Assembly: GCA_002704185.1 (NCBI GenBank)
Contig: PAFP01000019.1
Coordinates: 12,514 to 17,817, forward strand
From: Candidatus Pelagibacter sp.
GTDB lineage: Bacteria; Pseudomonadota; Alphaproteobacteria; Pelagibacterales; Pelagibacteraceae
Length of the DNA: 5,304 nucleotides
Reading direction: 5' to 3'
Shown here: positions 1 to 5,304 of the stretch, one piece after another
Numbering within the stretch: position 1 is the first letter of the stretch
How the letters are laid out: each line of letters begins with the position of its first letter
Notes under the pieces: generated by a model
The model's input: the letters and a program-made list of their open reading frames with translations, nothing else
Database searches by the model: none
Told to the model about the DNA's origin: nothing
Translations under genes and position numbers: made by a program

Positions 1-350
1 GTAATATTTTTAAAGATAGGTCAATTGCAAATGAAGAAATGTTAAAAAAAAAACTACAGAAAAGAGGTTTTAAAATAATACAACTTTCAAAATTAAATTT
101 TTTTACACAAATAATTTTATTTCAAAATGCCAAAATTATTATAGGAATGCATGGTGCTGGTTTAACTAATATATTATTTTGTAATAAAAAAACAAAAATT
201 ATAGAAATAACTCATAAAGACTGGCCAGATATGTATTTAAAATTAGCAAAAAAACTAGATCTTTCTTATAAGAGAATATATGGAAAAAAAGAAATTTTTA
301 CATCAAACAAAATTAAAATTTTAATCAAGAATTTTAATAAATATATCTAA
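1..350 (+). CDS. Family 61 glycosyltransferase, C-terminal part (5' end outside window)
   Basis: This is the C-terminal part of a glycosyltransferase of the GT61 (DUF563) type, which transfers sugars onto glycans; in bacteria these usually serve surface polysaccharide or LPS synthesis. The reading frame is open to the left edge (first full codon at base 3), and the residues before the first ATG at 39 already match the family (an R-S-I-A-N-E-E stretch, normally 'R.i.Neee'). The ATG at 39 is therefore internal and the gene is cut by the window. About 34 codons later comes the family signature GMHGAGLTN, followed by a hydrophobic strand ending in IEI. The tail is very rich in Lys, Ile and Asn. 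The gene ends at TAA 348-350, overlapping the fabI stop by 4 nt, tail to tail. By hand count bases 1-350 are about 19% G+C. The acceptor and donor sugars cannot be read from this fragment. Confidence 0.85.
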   Translation, partial: NIFKDRSIANEEMLKKKLQKRGFKIIQLSKLNFFTQIILFQNAKIIIGMHGAGLTNILFCNKKTKIIEITHKDWPDMYLKLAKKLDLSYKRIYGKKEIFTSNKIKILIKNFNKYI

Positions 351-1132
351 ACAATATTTTTTGGATCAGGCATTCCAACTTTGTTATATCCAGCATCGAC
401 ATAATGTATTTCTCCAGTTACTCCTGCTGCTAGATCACTTAGTAGATATAATGCTGAATTTCCTATATCTTCGATATTAACATTTCGTTTTAGTAGAGAA
501 TGATCTTCATTCCATTTATATAAAAATTTTGCATCGCCAATCGCAGAGGCTGCCAATGTTTTTATCGGGCCTGCACTTATAGCGTTTACTCTAACCCCCC
601 GTTTACCGAGATCTCTTGCTAAATATTTTGTGCTTGTTTCTAATGCTGATTTACACACTCCCATTACATTATAATTTGGTATAATTTTTGATGACTCATA
701 TGTAAGTGTTATCAGACTCCCACCTTTATTTAATAATGGAGCTGAATGCCTTGCAACTTCTGTAAAAGAAAAACATGAAATTAACATACTATTAAGAAAG
801 TTTTCTCTTGATGTTGATAAATATTCGCCACTTAGCTCTGATTTATCTGAAAAGGCAACAGAATGAACTACAAAATCTATATTACCCCAATTTTTTTTAA
901 TATCAGAAAATGTATCTTCAATTTGTTTTTCATCTTCCACATTGCAATCTAATATTATTTTTGAACCTAAAGATTGAGCTAATGGTACAACTCTTTTTTT
1001 CAGTGCATCACCAACATAGGTAAAAGCTAATTCTGCTCCAGCCTCTGATAGTTTTTTTGAAATGCCCCAAGCAATAGATCTTTCATTAGCAACGCCCATA
1101 ATAAGACCCTTTTTTCCATGAAGTAATGACAT
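347..1132 (-). CDS. fabI: Enoyl-[acyl-carrier-protein] reductase (NADH), FabI
   Basis: FabI is a cytoplasmic SDR-type enzyme that reduces trans-2-enoyl-ACP to acyl-ACP with NAD(P)H, the last step of each fatty acid elongation cycle and the target of triclosan-type inhibitors. The 261-residue protein (E. coli 262) has the N-terminal nucleotide-binding signature GVANERSIAWG (13-23), HSVAF near 90-94, and the catalytic set Tyr145, Tyr154 and Lys161 with the FabI-type Tyr-x6-Lys spacing. I chose the ATG at 1132 because it gives the usual MSLLxGKKGLIMG opening and overlaps the fabB stop by one base (TGATG). A TTG one codon upstream is possible but less likely. A GAG lies 8 nt before the start, inside the end of fabB. 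It is the last gene of the fabA-fabB-fabI set. One oddity is that the stretch between the two tyrosines is one residue shorter than in E. coli FabI. Confidence 0.97.
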   Translation of the reverse strand: MSLLHGKKGLIMGVANERSIAWGISKKLSEAGAELAFTYVGDALKKRVVPLAQSLGSKIILDCNVEDEKQIEDTFSDIKKNWGNIDFVVHSVAFSDKSELSGEYLSTSRENFLNSMLISCFSFTEVARHSAPLLNKGGSLITLTYESSKIIPNYNVMGVCKSALETSTKYLARDLGKRGVRVNAISAGPIKTLAASAIGDAKFLYKWNEDHSLLKRNVNIEDIGNSALYLLSDLAAGVTGEIHYVDAGYNKVGMPDPKNIV

Positions 1133-2340
1133 CAAATTTTCTCAAAAACTAAAGTTGCATTTGTACCACCAAAACCAAAACTATTCGACATAACAGATGT
1201 TAGAGCGGTTTTTTCAACAGTTTGAATAATTGGAAAATTTTTAGCAATATCATCCATCTCTTTTATGTTTATCGAGGCTGAGATAAAATTATTTTCCATC
1301 ATAATTAAACAATAAATAGCTTCATGGACTGAGGTTGCTCCTAAAGAATGTCCTGATAAAGATTTCGTAGAACTAATTTTGGGTATTTTATTTTTAAACA
1401 CTTCACCCACTGCATTTAATTCAGTTATATCTCCTACAGGAGTAGAAGTTCCATGTGTATTCAAATAATCAATTTTATTTCTTGAGGTACTTAAAGCCAT
1501 ATTCATACATCTAACAGCTCCTTCACCAGATGGTGCAACCATATCATATCCGTCTGATGTAGCTCCATAACCGGTTAATTCAGCATAAATTTTTGCTCCT
1601 CTAGCTTTAGCATATTCTAATTCCTCGAGTACCACAACTCCACCTCCACCAGATATAACAAACCCATCCCTCGTTTTATCATATGGTCTAGATGCACTTT
1701 CCGGATTATCATTATACTTTGAAGATAAGGCAGTCATTGCATCGAACATTGCTGTCATCGCATAATGTACCTCATCACTTCCTCCTGCAAATATTATTTT
1801 CTGCTTACCTGATTGAATAATTTCCATTGCATTTCCGATACAATGACCACTTGTTGCGCAGGCTGAACTAATTGTATAGTTTACTCCTTTAATTTTAAAA
1901 GGGGTCGCTAAAGTGGCTGATGCAGTGCTAGCCATGGTTCTTGGCACAATAAATGGACCCATTTTCTTTGGATTTTTTTCTCTTGTTTTATCTGCTGCCA
2001 AAATGACATTCTCTATTGATGGGCCACCAGAACCCATAATCATTCCTGTATTAACGTTACTAACCTCATCATCTGATAGACCTGAGTCTTTAATAGCTTC
2101 ACTCATTGCGATGTAATTATAAGCTGACCCAGCACCCATAAATCGAATTACTTTTCTATCTATATGCTCTTCTAGTTTTATTTTGGGCTTACCATGAACA
2201 TGACTTTTTAAATTATATTTTTTATATTCCTCACAAGAAGAAATTCCAGATTTAGAATTTAGTAGGGCTTCTAAAACCTCTTTTTTATTGTTTCCTAAAC
2301 ACGAGACAATACCGATACCTGTTATTACAACTCTTTTCAT
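1132..2340 (-). CDS. fabB: 3-oxoacyl-[acyl-carrier-protein] synthase I, FabB
   Basis: FabB is the beta-ketoacyl-ACP synthase that condenses malonyl-ACP with acyl-ACP. It is the form needed to elongate the cis-3-decenoyl-ACP made by FabA, so it commits carbon to unsaturated fatty acids. The 402-residue protein (E. coli 406) is a full-length thiolase-fold enzyme. The nucleophile is Cys161 in [12 protein letters not shown], the histidines are His296 in [11 protein letters not shown] and His331 in [10 protein letters not shown] with Lys326, and the C-terminal glycine loop is [11 protein letters not shown] (385-395). The spacing of Cys, His and His equals the E. coli C163/H298/H333 set. FabF is the main alternative, but adjacency to fabA and this spacing favour FabB. 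Its ATG overlaps the fabA stop (ATGA, 4 nt) with no clear Shine-Dalgarno sequence, which points to translational coupling. Confidence 0.97.
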   Translation of the reverse strand: MKRVVITGIGIVSCLGNNKKEVLEALLNSKSGISSCEEYKKYNLKSHVHGKPKIKLEEHIDRKVIRFMGAGSAYNYIAMSEAIKDSGLSDDEVSNVNTGMIMGSGGPSIENVILAADKTREKNPKKMGPFIVPRTMASTASATLATPFKIKGVNYTISSACATSGHCIGNAMEIIQSGKQKIIFAGGSDEVHYAMTAMFDAMTALSSKYNDNPESASRPYDKTRDGFVISGGGGVVVLEELEYAKARGAKIYAELTGYGATSDGYDMVAPSGEGAVRCMNMALSTSRNKIDYLNTHGTSTPVGDITELNAVGEVFKNKIPKISSTKSLSGHSLGATSVHEAIYCLIMMENNFISASINIKEMDDIAKNFPIIQTVEKTALTSVMSNSFGFGGTNATLVFEKI

Positions 2341-2849
2341 ATACCAGATTTAAATAATCCTACCTTTAAATTTTTTGTATTATAAATTTCTTTTCCATCT
2401 GTTAAAAGTATTCCATCTGCTAGTCCAACACAAGTCTCTCCTTTTTTAATTATCCTTTTAATTTGTATTATATATTTAACTAATTTCGCGTTTTGTAGAA
2501 CCTCTCCTATGAATTTTACTTCAGCACATCCTAATGCTCTTCCTTTTCCAGGATTCCCTGACCATGCAAGAAAAAACCCCACAAGTTGCCACATTGCATC
2601 TAAACCAAGACAACCAGGCATTACGGGATCTGTTTTAAAGTGACAATCGAAAAACCACAAACTTTTTTTAATTTCAAGTTCAGCCTCTATATATCCCTTT
2701 TTATAGTTTCCTCCATCATCGTTAATTTCAGTAATTTTATCAAACATCAACATTGGAGGCGAAGGTAATCTAGCGTTACCATTTCCAAACAAATTGCCTT
2801 CACCACAAGAGATCAAATCTTCATAAGTGTATTTATTTTTTTTTATCAT
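2337..2849 (-). CDS. fabA: 3-hydroxydecanoyl-ACP dehydratase/isomerase, FabA
   Basis: FabA dehydrates (R)-3-hydroxydecanoyl-ACP and isomerises the trans-2 product to cis-3-decenoyl-ACP, the entry point of oxygen-independent unsaturated fatty acid synthesis. It is a cytoplasmic homodimeric hot-dog-fold enzyme. The 170-residue protein (E. coli 172) carries the active-site region [20 protein letters not shown], with catalytic His70 and Asp84 at the same numbers as in E. coli FabA, followed by the family strand [18 protein letters not shown]. The MxxxxxYxYEDLxxCGxGxLFG opening supports the ATG at 2849. Only A/T-rich sequence precedes that ATG and no convincing Shine-Dalgarno is visible. It is the first gene of the fabA-fabB-fabI set. 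The 50-nt gap upstream is the only one in the minus-strand cluster and may hold its promoter. The irr regulator that often precedes fabA in Alphaproteobacteria is not here. Confidence 0.97.
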   Translation of the reverse strand: MIKKNKYTYEDLISCGEGNLFGNGNARLPSPPMLMFDKITEINDDGGNYKKGYIEAELEIKKSLWFFDCHFKTDPVMPGCLGLDAMWQLVGFFLAWSGNPGKGRALGCAEVKFIGEVLQNAKLVKYIIQIKRIIKKGETCVGLADGILLTDGKEIYNTKNLKVGLFKSGI

Positions 2850-2878
2850 TTAAAAAAATAATCTTTATACTTTAATTA

Positions 2879-2884
2879 ATTATA
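2879..2884 (-). promoter_or_regulatory. Possible -10 box upstream of fabA
   Basis: On the minus strand the 50-nt gap between the SH3 gene stop and the fabA ATG contains a perfect TATAAT, 29 nt before the fabA start. Transcription would begin roughly 22 nt upstream of the ATG. The best -35 candidate at 17-nt spacing (TTTCTA, 2902-2907) is poor and overlaps the SH3 gene stop. In DNA this AT-rich a TATAAT can arise by chance, so the call rests mainly on its place in the only real gap of the cluster. A short TTAATTAA palindrome lies next to it at 2872-2879. No stem-loop terminator is visible in this gap. Confidence 0.3.
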
Positions 2885-2900
2885 TTCATAGATATATTTT

Positions 2901-3350
2901 CTAGAAATCACCCCAAAGATTAGATTTTTTAATCCAACCACGAATTTTACCGTTTTTAACCATACACCATTTTTTTTTACATCTCTCTAGTACAAAAGAT
3001 ATATTTTGATCGAGCTTGTGTTTTGGTTTTGAGTAAATAGTTGCTTTACTAAAAACTAATACATTCTTACGGTTTGTAATTACAGTTTTTTTATTTGATA
3101 ATTGAGATATGTGTATCCATCCAGTATCACTATCAAAGTCTCTAATTTTTCTCCAATTATAATGTTTATCAATAATCTTTACGGGATAATATTTACTTTT
3201 GTAATACCATTTAATTGGGTAAGTAATATCAGGCCCAAGTCTCACATTAGTTTTTTTATTTTTTAAGCTTTTCATTTCCGCAAATAAAGGATTAATTATA
3301 GTAAATGAAAAGAGTAATATTATAAAAAAAATAATGTCTTTTTTAATCAT
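2901..3350 (-). CDS. Exported protein with two bacterial SH3-like domains
   Basis: This is a small secreted or periplasmic protein of the alphaproteobacterial SH3-domain family (COG3807/DUF1058 type). Its function is not established; bacterial SH3 domains often bind peptidoglycan or proteins in the envelope. I place the start at ATG 3350, not at an in-frame start 19 codons upstream, because this puts a clear signal peptide at the N terminus (MIKK, a run of Ile/Leu/Phe, then PLFA with cleavage likely after residue 24). The mature part shows a first SH3-like unit, NVRLGP (35-40) to NWRKIRD (65-71) and GWIH (77-80). A second, more diverged unit has Cys124, WC (128-129), RGWI (137-140) and a terminal LWG. 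Cys124 and Cys129 could pair in the periplasm. The 149-residue length suits the family. It overlaps the upstream MoeB/ThiF-like gene by 8 nt, with only a weak AGAA before the ATG. Confidence 0.85.
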   Translation of the reverse strand: MIKKDIIFFIILLFSFTIINPLFAEMKSLKNKKTNVRLGPDITYPIKWYYKSKYYPVKIIDKHYNWRKIRDFDSDTGWIHISQLSNKKTVITNRKNVLVFSKATIYSKPKHKLDQNISFVLERCKKKWCMVKNGKIRGWIKKSNLWGDF

Positions 3351-4104
3351 TATTTCTGCATTTAGACATTTTAATAATTTTGGCCTTACGAAATGATAAA
3401 CTTTCAAAATTAATAATTAATATATGGTCTAAAAGAGTAGATTCTATATTAGTAATTACTTTTATTATCTCATTAGCAATTAAAGTTCCTACAACGCCTG
3501 TCACTGTGCCTAGAATACCTTCATCCTGGCATCTAGCATTAATATTCGGAGCTTCTGGCATAAAACATCTTAAACATGGTCCATTATTTTTAAAATTAAA
3601 GTGGAAAATATGTCCTTCTAATTGACTAACAGCACCAATAAATAAATTTTTTTTTTGTTTTTTACACTCGTCATTTATCAATAATTTTGTTTCGAAATTA
3701 TCCGTTCCATCAATTACGTAATCATAATTTCTAATAATTGATTTAATATTCTTTTTATTTATTTTTTTGTTAATAGAATTAATCTTCATATTTTTGTCAT
3801 AAAGTTTTAATTTCTTTTCGATAACTTTTGTTTTTAATTTATTAATATCTTGTATATTAAAAAAAATTTGCCTATGTAAATTTGATATAGATACTTTATC
3901 ATAATCTACAATTCCTATAGTTGAGATGCCAGATCTGCATATGTAAGTTAAAAATGGTGTTCCAATTCCTCCTAAGCCAATTACGATAATTTTTGCGGCA
4001 GAAATTTTTTTTTGACCCTCAGTACTAATTCTGCGTAAATTCATTTGAGGCAGATATTTAAGTATGTAATTTTTTGAAAATTTTTTAATTAATTTTTTGG
4101 ACAT
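3343..4104 (-). CDS. MoeB/ThiF/HesA-family adenylyltransferase
   Basis: This is an E1-like enzyme that activates the C-terminal glycine of a small ubiquitin-like sulfur carrier (MoaD or ThiS type) by adenylation, as the first step in sulfur transfer for molybdopterin or thiamine synthesis. The 253-residue length fits MoeB (249) and ThiF (251). Visible motifs are the nucleotide loop GLGGIG (43-48), VDYD with Asp67 and Asp69, the NLHRQ arginine finger (75-79), a Lys near 91, DGTDNFETK (132-140), a zinc-type CLRC (177-180), and Cys192 before the GILGTVTGVVG helix. The second zinc pair is incomplete: Cys249 is present but the residue three later is Asn. The start at 4104 keeps the N-terminal helix (NYILKY..) that the family needs; it overlaps coaBC by 20 nt. 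No moaD, moaE, thiS or thiG is in the window, so MoeB and ThiF cannot be separated. An A10 run lies inside the gene. Confidence 0.88.
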   Translation of the reverse strand: MSKKLIKKFSKNYILKYLPQMNLRRISTEGQKKISAAKIIVIGLGGIGTPFLTYICRSGISTIGIVDYDKVSISNLHRQIFFNIQDINKLKTKVIEKKLKLYDKNMKINSINKKINKKNIKSIIRNYDYVIDGTDNFETKLLINDECKKQKKNLFIGAVSQLEGHIFHFNFKNNGPCLRCFMPEAPNINARCQDEGILGTVTGVVGTLIANEIIKVITNIESTLLDHILIINFESLSFRKAKIIKMSKCRNND

Positions 4105-5299
4105 CGTTAAAATTAAATTTTTTTATAATTCGATTTACTAGATTTCCTGCAATCTCTGACTTTTCTTGAATAGGTAAGTTTTCAATGTGGTTTTTATCAT
4201 ATATAATTGTGACAGCATTTTTTGTAGAGTTAAAACCAATTTCATTATTGCTGATATCGTTTGCTACTATCCAGTCACACCTTTTGTCCTCGAGCTTTTT
4301 TTTTGCATTAATTACCAAGTTATCAGTCTCTGCTGCAAACCCTATTACTAATTTAGGGCGGTTATGATTTAAATTAGAAATATAATTTAAAATGTCTGGA
4401 TTACTCTCAAGCTTGAAAGTATTCTTTAAATTATTTTTTTTTAACTTTTTCAAATTTTTTTTGAACTTAAAATCAGAAACGGCCGCACAGCATATCATTA
4501 CATCGCAGGGTAAAGAATTTTTTACTGCATCAAACATTTCTTGCGTAGAAGTTACATTTTCTGTTGGAATTTGGTCTTCCAATTTAATATTGCTTGGTCC
4601 AATAATTAACTTTGTATTTATACCAGCGTGTACCATTTTTTTTGCAATCTCATATCCTTGCAATCCAGATGACTCATTTGAAAGATATCTAACTGGATCA
4701 AGGTATTCTCTTGTTGGGCCAGCAGTTATGACAGCATTTAGGTTTAAACTCTTTTTGTACAAAAAGTTTTTAATAGCTATTTCAATTTCGCTTAATTTTG
4801 ACATTTTACCCAAACCGATCTCACCACATGCTAATTCTCCATAATCTGGACCTAAAAAGTAGAAACCATTATTTTTCAACTTTTTAACATTTTCTTGATT
4901 AATTTCGTTTTCCCACATTTTAGTGTTCATCCCTGGGACAATGAATATTTTTTTATTTGAGGCGAGCACTACGGTATTAATTAAATTCTTTGCTGATCCT
5001 TGTGCTAATTCACATATAATATTCGCGGTAGCAGGACAAATTAAAATCAGATCTGACCATCTTGATAAAGCGATATGATCCATTTCAATTTCATCATTTA
5101 AAGAGAATTCATTGTTATAAATTTTGTTTTTAGATAAAGCAGCTAATGATAAAGGCGTCACAAAATTTTTTGCATTTTGTGTTAGGATTATTTTAAATTC
5201 TACACCTTGTTTTTTTAAATTACTTATCAAGTCAAGATTTTTATATGCAGATATTCCACCTGTAATTATTAATAAAATTTTTTTATTTTTTAAACTCAT
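4085..5299 (-). CDS. coaBC: Bifunctional phosphopantothenoylcysteine decarboxylase/phosphopantothenate-cysteine ligase, CoaBC
   Basis: CoaBC (Dfp) joins cysteine to 4'-phosphopantothenate and decarboxylates the product to 4'-phosphopantetheine, steps two and three of coenzyme A synthesis from pantothenate. The flavin-dependent CoaC domain (about 1-182) has TGGISAYK (13-20), the catalytic His75 in MDHIALSRWSD, Asn125 in PGMNTKMW, and Cys158 in ACGEIGLGKM. These three sit at the same numbers as in E. coli Dfp. The CoaB domain (about 186-404) has ITAGPTREYLDPVRYLSN (191-208), AAVSDF (272-277), a KLKK lysine cluster (285-288), NPDIL (300-304), GFAAETDN (320-327) and DWIVANDIS (342-350). The 404-residue length matches E. 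coli (406). The ATG at 5299 begins the standard MxxKxKKILLIITGG opening; only five bases of upstream sequence are in the window. One unusual point is Leu213, where the CoaB SSGK motif normally has Lys. Confidence 0.97.
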   Translation of the reverse strand: MSLKNKKILLIITGGISAYKNLDLISNLKKQGVEFKIILTQNAKNFVTPLSLAALSKNKIYNNEFSLNDEIEMDHIALSRWSDLILICPATANIICELAQGSAKNLINTVVLASNKKIFIVPGMNTKMWENEINQENVKKLKNNGFYFLGPDYGELACGEIGLGKMSKLSEIEIAIKNFLYKKSLNLNAVITAGPTREYLDPVRYLSNESSGLQGYEIAKKMVHAGINTKLIIGPSNIKLEDQIPTENVTSTQEMFDAVKNSLPCDVMICCAAVSDFKFKKNLKKLKKNNLKNTFKLESNPDILNYISNLNHNRPKLVIGFAAETDNLVINAKKKLEDKRCDWIVANDISNNEIGFNSTKNAVTIIYDKNHIENLPIQEKSEIAGNLVNRIIKKFNFNDVQKIN

Positions 5300-5304
5300 A
5301 TTTT

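Noticed and set aside
1..350. Very low G+C (about 19% by hand count) of the GT61 fragment compared with about 37% in fabI 361-720, as a sign of horizontal transfer.
   Set aside because: The MoeB/ThiF-like gene, embedded in the core cluster, is also low (about 22% over 3601-3960). Less constrained, Lys/Ile/Asn-rich genes in this genome drift to low G+C, so composition alone does not indicate transfer.
851..865. Ala at the FabI position equivalent to E. coli Gly93, where substitutions give diazaborine or triclosan resistance.
   Set aside because: HxxAF with Ala here is common in natural FabI proteins, including alphaproteobacterial and Bacillus forms. It is not evidence of resistance.
2872..2879. 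The TTAATTAA palindrome near the possible fabA promoter as an operator.
   Set aside because: An 8-bp A/T palindrome is expected by chance in sequence this AT-rich, and it matches no regulator site that I can name.
3351..3407. A longer SH3 protein starting at 3407.
   Set aside because: The extra 19 residues lie inside the MoeB/ThiF-like coding region and would bury the signal peptide. The ATG at 3350 puts a typical signal peptide at the N terminus.
4392..4844. A 150-codon open frame on the plus strand opposite coaBC, and shorter ones at 1913-2116, 3380-3625 and 4185-4367.
   Set aside because: They lie wholly or almost wholly antisense to well-supported genes, match no family I recognise, and look like reflections of the codon bias of the real genes in AT-rich DNA.
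1..5304. Search for CRISPR arrays, tRNAs, IS ends, inverted repeats, riboswitches, or a defence or toxin system.
   Set aside because: Nearly every base is inside a recognised gene. I saw no spaced repeats, no cloverleaf-like segments and no transposase or integrase motifs. The window looks like ordinary core metabolism with a glycan gene at one edge.

Overview
This window is a compact, very AT-rich piece of bacterial chromosome, most likely from an alphaproteobacterium of the streamlined marine type (SAR11/Pelagibacterales or a similar AT-rich lineage). That placement is inferred from three things: the low G+C, the almost complete absence of intergenic DNA, and the linked fabA-fabB-fabI trio, an arrangement typical of Alphaproteobacteria. 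No ribosomal RNA or other taxonomic marker is present to settle it.

Six of the seven genes lie on the minus strand and read from the right edge leftwards: coaBC (coenzyme A synthesis), a MoeB/ThiF-like adenylyltransferase, a small exported protein with two SH3-like domains, then fabA, fabB and fabI. Their junctions are overlaps of 20, 8, 4 and 1 nt. The only gap is 50 nt, between the SH3 gene and fabA, and it holds a possible -10 box. This suggests two tightly packed transcription units, or one unit with an internal promoter. At the left edge the C-terminal part of a family 61 glycosyltransferase reads rightwards on the plus strand. It meets fabI tail to tail with a 4-nt overlap.

Functionally, the fab genes form the anaerobic unsaturated fatty acid module. 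FabA dehydrates and isomerises the C10 intermediate, FabB elongates the cis-3 product, and FabI reduces the enoyl-ACP at the end of each cycle. CoaBC makes 4'-phosphopantetheine, the precursor of CoA and of the acyl-carrier-protein prosthetic group used by the Fab enzymes, so there is a plausible metabolic link along the cluster. The roles of the MoeB/ThiF-like and SH3 proteins are not fixed by this window.

I found no mobile element, CRISPR array, RNA gene or evident new system. The points worth a second look are family-level deviations: a shortened active-site loop in FabI, a Lys-to-Leu change in the CoaB SSGK motif, a broken second zinc-cysteine pair in the MoeB/ThiF-like protein, and an A10 run in that same gene. 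The packing and convergence of the genes also deserve attention.
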